From Hyphomicrobiales bacterium (GTDB lineage Bacteria; Pseudomonadota; Alphaproteobacteria; Rhizobiales; Rhizobiaceae): DNA of 64,000 nucleotides. The notes beneath the pieces are model-generated. The model saw only the letters and a list, made by a program, of their open reading frames with translations. It had not been told where the DNA came from and searched no databases. Of this stretch, positions 1 through 7,152 are shown one piece after another (within the stretch, counting starts at the first letter, position 1; each line of letters begins with the position of its first letter). The DNA is taken from assembly GCA_900469615.1 (NCBI GenBank), contig UBYA01000015.1:62001-126000 (forward strand). The letters run 5' to 3'. Made by a program: the position numbers and the translations under genes.

Positions 1-360
1 GTGGAAGGAATAGTCGCAATTCGCGCGGGTGGACTTGTTATCCCACATGGTCAGCGCCTCGAGCAGCGACTGGCCGGGCGAGGGAAGCGCGAAATCCACC
101 ACCATCGTCGTGCCGCCGGCGAGGGCCGCGCGCGTGCCGCTCTCGAAATCGTCGGAGGAGTAGGTGCCCATGAACGGCATTTCGAGATGCGTGTGCGGGT
201 CGATGCCGCCAGGCATGACGTAACAGCCGGAAGCGTCAAGCACCTCGCTGCCCGAGAGATTCTGCCCGATTTCGACGATCTTCCCGCCTTCGACCTTGAC
301 GTCCGCCTTGTAGGTCAGATCGGCCGTGACGATGGTTCCACCCTTGATGACTGTGCTCAT
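1..360 (-). CDS. hydA: dihydropyrimidinase (D-hydantoinase), N-terminal part, runs off the window
   Basis: This is a cyclic amidohydrolase that opens 5,6-dihydropyrimidine or hydantoin rings, the second step of reductive pyrimidine breakdown. The 120 visible residues show the family N-terminus: a short beta-sandwich entry strand, then GGIDPHTHLEMPF with the first two metal-binding histidines at residues 56 and 58, then the AGGTTMVVDF strand. The remaining two thirds (carboxylated lysine, further metal ligands) lie outside the window. The ATG is the natural family start. It is the last visible gene of a leftward operon behind the M20 amidohydrolase, from which it is separated by a DUF559 gene and REP-like repeats. 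The cytosolic enzyme fits the PreTA dehydrogenase encoded nearby. Confidence 0.93.
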   Translation of the reverse strand, partial: MSTVIKGGTIVTADLTYKADVKVEGGKIVEIGQNLSGSEVLDASGCYVMPGGIDPHTHLEMPFMGTYSSDDFESGTRAALAGGTTMVVDFALPSPGQSLLEALTMWDNKSTRANCDYSFH

Positions 361-424
361 GGTGTTTGTTCCCTGTTTTTGGTGTTCAGGCGATTAGGAC
401 ACGCATATGTCCGCATCGCTCCCT

Positions 425-469
425 CCTTCTCCCCTCGGGGAGAAGGTGCCCGAAGGGCGGATGAGGGGG
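425..469 (+). repeat. REP-like palindromic repeat, copy A
   Basis: This 45-base element holds two nested palindromes: CCTTCTCCCC facing GGGGAGAAGG, then GCCCGAAGGGC. It is nearly identical to two other copies within 700 bases. It lies between the DUF559 gene and hydA. Repeats of this type are, from memory, common in rhizobial intergenic DNA. Confidence 0.9.
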
Positions 470-484
470 TATGGTTCGAGTAGA

Positions 485-916
485 TCATTTACCGCCGCCC
501 TCCGTCAGCTGAATCGCAGGATAAAAGCGCAGAATGTCATCCCTTGCGAATATCCGTCCCTCGAGTGCGGCGAGAATCGTTTCCAGGACCGCTCGACGCT
601 CCCTCGTGATCTCATGATTCCAGAATCTCAGCACCGAATAGCCATGCTCATTGAGCCAGCGGGTTCGGATGATATCCGATTGGGATGCCGCATGCTGTAA
701 ACCCTCGATTTCAACGATCAGCAACCTATCGCGACAGAGAAAATCGATCACGTAGGGGCCGAGCGGAATTTGCCTGGCGAATTTGTATCCGTTCAAGCGG
801 CGGCCACGCAGATCGCTCCAGAGGCGATACTCTTCCTCGGTATCGTTCTTGCGAAGATGACGGGCTTGTTGGGTTTTGCCGGGGCGGCGTTTGGTGATGT
901 CGGTATCGTCTTGCAT
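485..916 (-). CDS. DUF559 family protein (Vsr-like endonuclease fold)
   Basis: The 143-residue product matches the DUF559 family, which shares the very-short-patch-repair endonuclease fold. Features seen are ARHLRKNDTEEEYRLWSDLRG near residue 18, FARQIPLGPYVIDFLC near 46, VEIEGLQH near 68 and GYSVLRFWNHEI near 92. The usual EIDG signature reads EIEG here, a conservative change at a probable metal-binding acid. I chose the ATG nine bases after a GAGGGG Shine-Dalgarno that is supplied by the adjacent REP-like repeat; an in-frame ATG three codons earlier is also possible. The gene sits between two genes of pyrimidine catabolism and has no evident role there. Its cellular function and substrate are unknown. 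Confidence 0.8.
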   Translation of the reverse strand: MQDDTDITKRRPGKTQQARHLRKNDTEEEYRLWSDLRGRRLNGYKFARQIPLGPYVIDFLCRDRLLIVEIEGLQHAASQSDIIRTRWLNEHGYSVLRFWNHEITRERRAVLETILAALEGRIFARDDILRFYPAIQLTEGGGK

Positions 917-925
917 CCGGAACAT

Positions 926-970
926 CCCCTCATCCGCCCTTCGGGCACCTTCTCCCCGAGGGGAGAAGGG
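926..970 (-). repeat. REP-like palindromic repeat, copy B (inverted)
   Basis: Same 45-base element as the flanking copies but in opposite orientation to both. It directly abuts the 5' end of the DUF559 gene and provides its GAGGGG ribosome-binding site. Confidence 0.9.
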
Positions 971-1052
971 GATTTCCGTTGCGCCTTGCCAGGCAAACAA
1001 TAGTTTTTCAGCAAAGCTTGCGAATTTGAGGTTGAAGACCGCACCTAGTACC

Positions 1053-1098
1053 CCCTTCTCCCCGAGGGGAGAAGGTGCCCGAAGGGCGGATGAGGGGG
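1053..1098 (+). repeat. REP-like palindromic repeat, copy C
   Basis: Third copy of the element, in the same orientation as copy A, ending about 20 bases from the stop codon of the M20 amidohydrolase. Together with copy B it forms a closely spaced inverted pair that could fold into a long hairpin in the transcript leaving that gene. Confidence 0.9.
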
Positions 1099-1119
1099 AT
1101 GGCTGGGTGCGAGCCATGT

Positions 1120-2349
1120 TCAGGCCACGATCTCCGCCGTCTCGACGACTGCGTGGAACAGCACATCCGCGCCGGCGGCTGCCCATTCCTTGGAGATTTC
1201 TTCGGCCTCGTTGTGCGAGAGACCGCCGACGCAGGGGCACATGACCATCGTGGCGGGTGCGACCTTGGCGGCCCAGCAGGCGTCGTGGCCTGCGCCGGAG
1301 ATGATGTCCATATGGCTGTAGCCGAGCTTCTCTGCCGCATTACGCACGGAAGCCACGAGCTTCGGATCGAACGTCACCGGCTCGAAATGACCGATGGCTT
1401 CCACGGCGCAGCCGACGCCGAGGCCGTCGCTGATCTTTTTCGTTTCCGCCTCGATCTTGGCACGCATGCGATCGAGCTTTTCCTTGTCGGGCGTGCGCAG
1501 GTCGACGGTAAAGACCACCTTGCCGGGCAGGACGTTGCGAGAGTTGGGCGAGAAGAAGACCTGGCCGACGCCGGCAACCGCGCCCGGCTGGTTTTCCATC
1601 GCGACGCTCTGCACCATCTCGACGATCCGCGACATGGCAAGGCCGGCATTGACGCGCATGGCCATCGGCGTCGAGCCGGTATGCGCCTCCTTGCCGGTTA
1701 GCGTGAACTCCAGCCACCACAGGCCCTGACAGTGCGTGACGACGCCGATGGTCTTGTCCGCGGCCTCGAGGATGGGGCCCTGCTCGATATGATATTCGAA
1801 ATAGGCGTGCATCTTGCGGGCGCCGACCTCTTCGTCCCCGAGCCAGCCGATGCGCTTCAGCTCATCGCCATAGGTCTTGCCGTCCGGATCCTTGCGGCCA
1901 TAGGCATAATCAAGCGTGTGCACGCCGGCAAAGACGCCCGAGGCCAGCATGGCGGGCGCAAAGCGCGCGCCTTCCTCGTTGGCCCAGTTGGTGACGACGA
2001 TCGGGTGCTTCGTCTTGATGCCAAGGTCGTTCATGGTGCGAACGACTTCGAGCGCGGCAAGCACGCCGAGCACGCCGTCATATTTGCCGCCGGTCGGCTG
2101 GGTGTCGAGATGCGAGCCGACATAGACCGGCAGGGCATCCGGATCGGTGCCGGCGCGGGTCGCAAACATCGTACCCATCTTGTCGACGCCGACGGTCATG
2201 CCTGCCTTGTCGCACCAGGTCTTGAAAAGGCTGCGTCCCTCGGCGTCGGCATCGGTCAGCGTTTGACGATTGTTGCCGCCGGCAATGCCGGGGCCGATCT
2301 TCGCCATGTCCATCAGCGTATCCCAAAGGCGATCGCCATTGATACGCAT
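1120..2349 (-). CDS. M20-family N-carbamoyl amino acid amidohydrolase (beta-ureidopropionase type)
   Basis: A 409-residue zinc-dependent amidase of the hydantoinase/carbamoylase branch of M20. It probably hydrolyses N-carbamoyl-beta-alanine, the third step of reductive pyrimidine degradation, judging from its neighbours hydA and preTA. Metal-ligand motifs are visible: GSHLDTQ, the NEEGARF acid pair, YHIEQGP, and a C-terminal GAGHDA. The start used follows AGGAGA by a good spacing; a longer form starting 24 bases upstream also has a possible ribosome-binding site. An allantoate or L-carbamoylase specificity cannot be excluded from sequence alone. It is transcribed leftward from a promoter region holding a RutR-like operator. 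Confidence 0.88.
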   Translation of the reverse strand: MRINGDRLWDTLMDMAKIGPGIAGGNNRQTLTDADAEGRSLFKTWCDKAGMTVGVDKMGTMFATRAGTDPDALPVYVGSHLDTQPTGGKYDGVLGVLAALEVVRTMNDLGIKTKHPIVVTNWANEEGARFAPAMLASGVFAGVHTLDYAYGRKDPDGKTYGDELKRIGWLGDEEVGARKMHAYFEYHIEQGPILEAADKTIGVVTHCQGLWWLEFTLTGKEAHTGSTPMAMRVNAGLAMSRIVEMVQSVAMENQPGAVAGVGQVFFSPNSRNVLPGKVVFTVDLRTPDKEKLDRMRAKIEAETKKISDGLGVGCAVEAIGHFEPVTFDPKLVASVRNAAEKLGYSHMDIISGAGHDACWAAKVAPATMVMCPCVGGLSHNEAEEISKEWAAAGADVLFHAVVETAEIVA

Positions 2350-2521
2350 GTTTTCTCCTGGCGCTGCCACCATGATGCAATCCTCACCTGTTTGTCCTGG
2401 GGCATGCAAGGTGCATGCCCAAAATTGTTCCCGTTGGTCTTATTCCAAATTCCCTGGCGCCGTCTTGTTTTTTTCGCCTGGAAAATCGCCAGTTGCCTTT
2501 GAGAAACATCTGACGGATAAT

Positions 2522-2537
2522 TTGACCGATTGGTAAA
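2522..2537 (+). promoter_or_regulatory. RutR-like operator
   Basis: TTGACCGATTGGTAAA matches the RutR consensus TTGACCANNTGGTCAA (known from E. coli) at all but two defined positions. It lies in the divergent promoter region between the amidohydrolase and the TetR-type regulator, so one site could control both directions. Confidence 0.7.
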
Positions 2538-2681
2538 CATTACAACTTCCGTGGCGCGGCTCAAGACGTAAAGCACGAAAATTTCCGATAAAATTTCAGG
2601 CGATTGCCTAAATTCGATGCATCCGCAAGGTGAACGACAGCTCGGCCGAAAGGCTTGCATTTCAAGGAGAAACAGAGCCAC

Positions 2682-3326
2682 ATGGCCATCCCCAGAGCTG
2701 CGAGGACACAGCGCCGCACCCGAATCCAGGAAGAGAAAGAGGAGATCATACTGGAGGCCGCGCTGGACGTGTTTTCCGTCAGCGGTTTCCGTGGCTCGAC
2801 CATCGATCAGATCGCCGAAGTGGCCGGCATGTCGAAGCCCAATCTGCTCTATTATTTCCGGACCAAGGAGGCGATGCACCGGGCCTTGATCGACCGGGTG
2901 CTGTTCACCTGGCTGGAACCGTTGCGTGCGTTCGATTCCAATGGCGATCCCGAGAGCGAGATTCGCTCCTACATCCGCCGCAAGCTGGAGATGGCCCGCG
3001 ACTTTCCGCGCGAAAGCCGGCTGTTCGCCAATGAGATGCTGCAGGGGGCGCCGCATGTGGAGGACGAGCTGCGCGGGCCGCTGAAGAGCCTTGTCGACGA
3101 GAAGGCCCAGGTCATCCGTGCCTGGGCCCAGGCCGGGAAGATAGCCAAATGCGACCCCTATCACCTGATCTTCTCGATCTGGTCGACCACCCAGCACTAT
3201 GCGGATTTCGACGTGCAGGTGCGCGCGGTGCTCGGAGACGAACATTCGGGCGAGGGGCGCTTCGAGGATGCCGCGCGCTATCTGGAGCAGCTTTTCGTCG
3301 ATGGGCTTCGGATTCGTCAGGGCTGA
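2682..3326 (+). CDS. rutR: TetR-family regulator of pyrimidine catabolism (RutR-like)
   Basis: The 214-residue protein has a TetR helix-turn-helix at about residues 20-65 (STIDQIAEVAGMSKPNLLYYF) and a C-terminal ligand domain resembling RutR, which senses uracil or thymine. Its position between the hyd operon and preTA, and the presence of RutR-like operators in front of both, support repression of pyrimidine breakdown relieved by pyrimidine. The ATG chosen is preceded by AAGGAGA at slightly long spacing; a start nine codons upstream is possible. Other TetR specificities remain possible, but context makes this the best call. Confidence 0.85.
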   Translation: MAIPRAARTQRRTRIQEEKEEIILEAALDVFSVSGFRGSTIDQIAEVAGMSKPNLLYYFRTKEAMHRALIDRVLFTWLEPLRAFDSNGDPESEIRSYIRRKLEMARDFPRESRLFANEMLQGAPHVEDELRGPLKSLVDEKAQVIRAWAQAGKIAKCDPYHLIFSIWSTTQHYADFDVQVRAVLGDEHSGEGRFEDAARYLEQLFVDGLRIRQG

Positions 3327-3413
3327 ACGGCAACGCAATTCAAAAATTGCGCTGCGCTTGGAGGTGATGACGTCAGCCCTTCTCCCTAAAAGTAGTAGTC
3401 CCGTTCAATGCCA

Positions 3414-3593
3414 TCATAGCGGCCCGACGTCACGCAGCAATTCTTGAAACCGCCTCCGGGAACCGCAGGGGCAGGGATCGTTACGGCCGAGTTTTTCGAT
3501 CAGCTCGACATCGCCGTGGACGAATTGCGAACCGGTTTTGACCCGAGTTTCCGATGGGAAAGACTTGCGTCGTTTTGACGTGACCTCAAAAGC
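3414..3593 (-). pseudogene. remnant of a small SEC-C zinc-motif protein
   Basis: The leftward frame reads a stretch typical of the short rhizobial SEC-C proteins: KRRKSFPSETRVKTGSQ, then HGDVELIEKLGRNDPCPCGS. The family motif CxCx8CC is broken, because after CPCGSRRRFQ the distal cysteine pair is missing and the frame ends soon after. A TGA lies just upstream and no credible start codon follows it, so this is best read as a decayed fragment. Confidence 0.6.
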
Positions 3594-3718
3594 TCACGTC
3601 GTGGAGGGGTTTGTACTTGCGTGACACGGTCGCCTCCTCTGGGTTGCTGTTCCTGCGATGGTTTGCAGTGCGCGCCCTCTATAGCGTTATTTCCATGCTT
3701 TTGCGAGGCGTATTGACT

Positions 3719-3821
3719 GAAGCAATTCCAGGAAAAGTGCACAGCGGTTTTCCGTCCGGAATTGCGTGAAAGCAAATTGATAGAGCGGTTCAGAGATCCC
3801 GTGAAAAGCTGAACCGCTCTA
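3719..3821 (+). repeat. RIME-type intergenic repeat, copy 1
   Basis: A roughly 100-base element with two imperfect palindromes: GCAATTCC...GGAATTGC at one end and AGCGGTTC...GAACCGCT at the other. It recurs at six other places in the window. The structure and length fit the Rhizobium intergenic mosaic element. It lies about 60 bases beyond the preA stop. The rest of the gap between rutR and preA holds only the SEC-C remnant. Confidence 0.85.
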
Positions 3822-3881
3822 AGAAGAAAACGGCCGCAGCAAGCTGCGACCGCCTTTTGAATGATTGCGGATTTTGTCGTT

Positions 3882-5195
3882 TTACTCAGCCGCCTGACGC
3901 GCCATCGGATTATTCGGATGGGTCGTCCAGTTGGCGTAGTTCGGGTCGACGACCTTGCCGGTGCGCTTGTCGAGGGCGCCGGCCGGCAGGGCTTCCATGG
4001 TGATGCAGTTTTCGACCGGACAGACACTGACGCAGAGATTGCAGCCGACGCATTCGTCGTCCATGACCTCGAAATGCCTGACACCATCGACCATGTTGGT
4101 GATTGCCTGATGCGAGGTGTCCTCGCAGGCAATGTAACAGCGGCCGCATTTGATGCAGGCGTCCTGGTCGATCCTGGCCTTGGCGATGTAGTTGAGGTTG
4201 AGATACTGCCAGTCGGAGACATTCGGCACGGCGCGGGCGATGATGTCGTCCAGGCTGCGATGGCCCTTTTCGTCCATCCAGTCGGAAAGACCCGATATCA
4301 TTTCCTCGACGATCTTGAAGCCGTAGGTCATCGCAGCCGTGCAGACCTGCACATTGCCTGCGCCGAGCGCCAGGAATTCCGCCGCGTCGCGCCAGGTGGT
4401 GACGCCGCCGATGCCGGAGATCGGCAGGCCGTAGGTTTCGGGATCGCGGGCGATTTCGGCCACCATATTGAGCGCGATCGGCTTCACCGCCGGACCGCAA
4501 TAGCCGCCATGGCTGCCCTTGCCGCCGACGGTCGGGTTCGGCGCGAAACTGTCGAGATCGACCGACACGATCGAGTTGATGGTGTTGATCAGCGACACGG
4601 CGTCCGTGCCGCCGGCCTTGGCGGCGCGGGCGGGCTTGCGGATATCGGTGATGTTGGGCGTCAGCTTGGTGATGACGGGCATGCGCGTGTACTGCTTGCA
4701 CCAGCGAACCACCATCTCGATATATTCCGGCACCTGTCCGACAGCGGCGCCCATGCCGCGCTCGGACATGCCGTGCGGACAGCCGAAGTTGAGCTCGATG
4801 CCATCGGCTTCCGTTTCCTCGACAAGCGGCAGGATCGCCTTCCAGGCATCCTCGACGCAGGGAACCATGATCGAGGCGATAAGGGCGCGATCCGGCCAGT
4901 TCTTCTTCACCTGCTTCATTTCGCGCAGGTTGGTGTAAAGGTCGCGGTCGGTGATCAGCTCGATATTGTTGAGGCCGAGCAGACGGCGGTCCGCACCCCA
5001 GATGGCGCCATAGCGCGGGCCGTTGACGTTGACGACCGGCGGGCCTTCCTCGCCGAGTGTCTTCCAGACCACGCCGCCCCAGCCTGCCTTGAAGGCGCGC
5101 TCGACATTGTAGGCCTTGTCGGTCGGCGGCGCGGAGGCCAGCCAGAACGGATTGGGGGACTTGATGCCAACGAAATTATTGCGGAGATCAGCCAT
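3882..5195 (-). CDS. preA: NAD-dependent dihydropyrimidine dehydrogenase, subunit PreA
   Basis: The 437-residue catalytic subunit reduces uracil or thymine to the 5,6-dihydro form, working with PreT. The N-terminal ~320 residues form the FMN-binding TIM barrel of the dihydroorotate-dehydrogenase class (FWLASAPPTDKAYNVERAF, NFGCPHGMSERGMG, ISGIGGVTTWRDAAEFL). The C-terminal 100 residues carry two [4Fe-4S] motifs, CIKCGRCYIAC and CVGCNLCVSVCPVENC. At the position of the mammalian active-site cysteine the loop reads AAVGQ; as I recall E. coli PreA also has valine there. An AAGGAGAA ribosome-binding site lies in the 13-base gap after preT, indicating translation from the same mRNA. Confidence 0.95.
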   Translation of the reverse strand: MADLRNNFVGIKSPNPFWLASAPPTDKAYNVERAFKAGWGGVVWKTLGEEGPPVVNVNGPRYGAIWGADRRLLGLNNIELITDRDLYTNLREMKQVKKNWPDRALIASIMVPCVEDAWKAILPLVEETEADGIELNFGCPHGMSERGMGAAVGQVPEYIEMVVRWCKQYTRMPVITKLTPNITDIRKPARAAKAGGTDAVSLINTINSIVSVDLDSFAPNPTVGGKGSHGGYCGPAVKPIALNMVAEIARDPETYGLPISGIGGVTTWRDAAEFLALGAGNVQVCTAAMTYGFKIVEEMISGLSDWMDEKGHRSLDDIIARAVPNVSDWQYLNLNYIAKARIDQDACIKCGRCYIACEDTSHQAITNMVDGVRHFEVMDDECVGCNLCVSVCPVENCITMEALPAGALDKRTGKVVDPNYANWTTHPNNPMARQAAE

Positions 5196-5208
5196 GTCGG
5201 TTCTCCTT

Positions 5209-6567
5209 TCAGGCGACTGCCGCGGCCGGCTTGGCGGCAGCGAGCGCACGGTTGATGGATTCGGCCGCATCACGGCCCTGTGCCACGGCCGAGACCGTCA
5301 GGTCATCGCCGCCGAGCACGCAGTCGCCGCCGGCCCATACGCCTTCGATCGAGGTGCGGCCTTCGCCATCGATGGCGATGCGGCCAGCTTCCATGCGCAG
5401 CGCGCCGAGGCCCGAGGCCTCGAACGTCTGGCCGATCGCCTTGAAGATCTGGTCGGCGGCAATGACGCCGACATCGCCGGTGCCGGTAAGCTTGCCGTCG
5501 CGCAGCTCGGTATATTCCACCTCGATACCGGCAACCTTGCCGTCCTTGTCGAGGATGCGCTTCGGGGCGAGCCAATGGCGGATGATGACGCCCTTGGAGG
5601 CGGCCAGATCCTGCTCGAATTCCGAGGCGTTCATATGCTCCTTGCCGCGGCGATAGCAGATCGTCACCTCTTCGGCGCCGAGCAGCTTGGCCTGCACGGC
5701 CGCGTCGATGGCGGTCATGCCGCCGCCGAGAACGACGACGCGGCGGCCGATGGCGATATCGGCCTTGCTGCCGGCCTGGCGAAGCTCGGCAATGTAGGCG
5801 ACGGCGTCGGCGACGCCATCGAGCTCCTCGCCTTCGGCGCGCAGCGCGTTGACGCCGGCAAGGCCGAGGCCGAGGAAAACGGCGTCATATTGCTGCGAGA
5901 GGTCGGAAAGGCTGAAATCGCGGCCGAGCGCCTGGCCGTTCTTCACCTCGATACCGCCGATGGCGAGCACATAATCGACCTCCTTCTGCGCGAAGTCGTC
6001 GACCGCCTTGTAGGTGGCGATGCCGTATTCGTTCAGGCCGCCGGCCTTTTCGCGGGCGTCGAAGATGGTGACGTCATGGCCCTTGACGGCGAGACGGTGG
6101 GCGCAGGCAAGGCCGGCCGGGCCGGCGCCGATGACGGCAATCTTCTTGCCGGTGGGTTCGGCGCGGGAATAGAACTGCTTGTTCTCCGCCATCGCCGCAT
6201 CCGTCGCATAGCGCTGCAGGCGGCCGATTTCGACCGGGCGCTCTTCGGCGGTGTTGCGCACGCACGCCTGCTCGCAGAGCTGTTCGGTGGGACAGACGCG
6301 GGCGCACATGCCGCCGAGGATATTCTGGTCGAAGATCGTCTTGGCAGAACCGAGCGGATTGCCCGTCGAGATCTGGCGGATGAACATCGGAATGTCGATG
6401 GAGGTGGGACAGGCCGTCATGCACGGCGCGTCGTAGCAGAAATAACAGCGGTCGGATGCGACCAGCGCCTCATGCTTGTTGAGGCGCGGGTGAAGATCGG
6501 AAAAATTCGTATCATATTCGGCGGGCGTGAGCCTGCCTTTATGAATCCCAGTTTCCAGTCGTCCCAT
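5209..6567 (-). CDS. preT: NAD-dependent dihydropyrimidine dehydrogenase, subunit PreT
   Basis: The 452-residue flavoprotein delivers electrons from NAD(P)H to PreA. The N-terminal part has GltD-like cysteine clusters (CYFCYDAPCMTACP and GGMCARVCPTEQLCEQAC). These are followed by an FAD-binding GAGPAGLACAHRL motif near residue 130 and a second dinucleotide motif, VVVLGGGMTAIDAA, near 275. Length matches the family. The gene leads the preT-preA operon; AGAGGGAA precedes the ATG. A RutR-like operator lies about 60 bases upstream. Confidence 0.95.
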   Translation of the reverse strand: MGRLETGIHKGRLTPAEYDTNFSDLHPRLNKHEALVASDRCYFCYDAPCMTACPTSIDIPMFIRQISTGNPLGSAKTIFDQNILGGMCARVCPTEQLCEQACVRNTAEERPVEIGRLQRYATDAAMAENKQFYSRAEPTGKKIAVIGAGPAGLACAHRLAVKGHDVTIFDAREKAGGLNEYGIATYKAVDDFAQKEVDYVLAIGGIEVKNGQALGRDFSLSDLSQQYDAVFLGLGLAGVNALRAEGEELDGVADAVAYIAELRQAGSKADIAIGRRVVVLGGGMTAIDAAVQAKLLGAEEVTICYRRGKEHMNASEFEQDLAASKGVIIRHWLAPKRILDKDGKVAGIEVEYTELRDGKLTGTGDVGVIAADQIFKAIGQTFEASGLGALRMEAGRIAIDGEGRTSIEGVWAGGDCVLGGDDLTVSAVAQGRDAAESINRALAAAKPAAAVA

Positions 6568-6624
6568 TGAAGTTCCCTCTTATAGTAAACGGCTAGTACG
6601 GGAACGGTAACTCAGGATAAAAAA

Positions 6625-6640
6625 TTTATCAAACGGTAAA
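6625..6640 (-). promoter_or_regulatory. second RutR-like operator, upstream of preT
   Basis: Read leftward this is TTTACCGTTTGATAAA, a weaker match to the RutR consensus TTGACCANNTGGTCAA with four mismatches. It shares the ACCG...TAAA core with the site at the rutR promoter. Its place just upstream of preT makes co-control with the hyd operon plausible. Confidence 0.5.
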
Positions 6641-6868
6641 ATTTTGGCGGCTGGATGCGCCCCGGCCGACTTTCCGGTCATGGTCGGCGCGGCTTGGAGG
6701 ATTTCGCCCATGCTATTGTTTTTGAAGGGTATTTCTATGGAGCGCGGATGACGGAATTTGCAGCCCGCCTGGCCCGGCCACGCGGGCGCTGGAGCCGGTG
6801 CATGCGGCTGGTGCCATTGCCGCTGCCGCAGGGATATGAAGAAAAGACGAATTTTTTCATGACTTCAT

Positions 6869-6893
6869 GGAACCAAGGTCCCGCAGCCTCGTT
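6869..6893 (+). promoter_or_regulatory. EcfG-type promoter of the small RNA
   Basis: GGAAC, exactly 16 bases, then CGTT: the consensus of the alphaproteobacterial general-stress sigma factor. Transcription would begin near base 6900, right where the folded RNA structure starts. Confidence 0.82.
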
Positions 6894-6899
6894 ATGAAG

Positions 6900-7021
6900 A
6901 TGTCCTGACGATGATCGCATCTCCTGATGCACGCCCAATATCTCAGGACTTCTACTCACGGTCCCCTCCCGATGAGTGCAAAGCAGCCAGTGCGCCGCCC
7001 TCGCACTGGCTGTTTTCTCTT
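6900..7021 (+). ncRNA. predicted EcfG-dependent small RNA, GsrN-like
   Basis: No protein is credible here, but about 120 bases downstream of a consensus EcfG promoter fold into three ordered hairpins. The first is a 7-bp outer stem GTCCTGA/TCAGGAC enclosing GCATC-TCCT-GATGC. The second is ACTCA...TGAGT with a C-rich loop containing TCCCCTC. The third is a perfect 11-bp terminator stem CAGCCAGTGCG/CGCACTGGCTG followed by TTTTCTCTT. The pyrimidine-rich loops could pair with Shine-Dalgarno sequences. GsrN of Caulobacter is a sigma-T-dependent RNA with an exposed C-rich loop, encoded near the stress locus, and this candidate resembles it in promoter, position and architecture. The alpha-r14 class of rhizobial RNAs is the main alternative. 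Confidence 0.75.
6984..7021 (+). terminator. intrinsic terminator of the small RNA
   Basis: A perfect 11-bp G+C-rich stem with a 7-base loop followed by TTTTCTCTT. No rightward gene precedes it, which is what first pointed to an RNA gene here. Confidence 0.9.
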
Positions 7022-7048
7022 GCCCTTCATCGCATCGTCGCACGCCTC

Positions 7049-7152
7049 AGAGCCTTTCCGCTTTTCTTCGAACTGCGAAAACGCTCTATCCCTTTGTCTT
7101 TACGCAATTTCGGGCGCAAAACCGCTGCGCACTTTTCTCGGAATTGCTCCTA
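7049..7152 (-). repeat. RIME-type intergenic repeat, copy 2
   Basis: Inverted relative to copy 1; the two palindromic halves are diverged but recognisable (GCGCACTTTTCTCGGAATTG at the far end). The stop codon of the neighbouring histidine kinase falls at its border. Confidence 0.8.

Noticed and set aside
485..1240. A longer, 251-residue form of the DUF559 protein
   Set aside because: The extra N-terminal residues are translated from two REP-like repeats and the amidohydrolase 3' end; the family start is at the shorter form.
3459..3482. GGAAC followed by CGTT, a possible further EcfG promoter
   Set aside because: The spacer is 15 bases, the site lies inside the SEC-C remnant and it faces no gene.
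3861..5255. A 464-residue plus-strand frame opposite preA
   Set aside because: Antisense shadow of preA; the opposite strand has all catalytic and iron-sulphur motifs.
5116..6570. A 484-residue plus-strand frame opposite preT
   Set aside because: Antisense shadow: no family motif, no ribosome-binding site, and the opposite strand carries a complete PreT.
6655..6897. An 80-residue frame before the small RNA
   Set aside because: It has no ribosome-binding site and no recognisable motif, and ends inside the EcfG promoter region.
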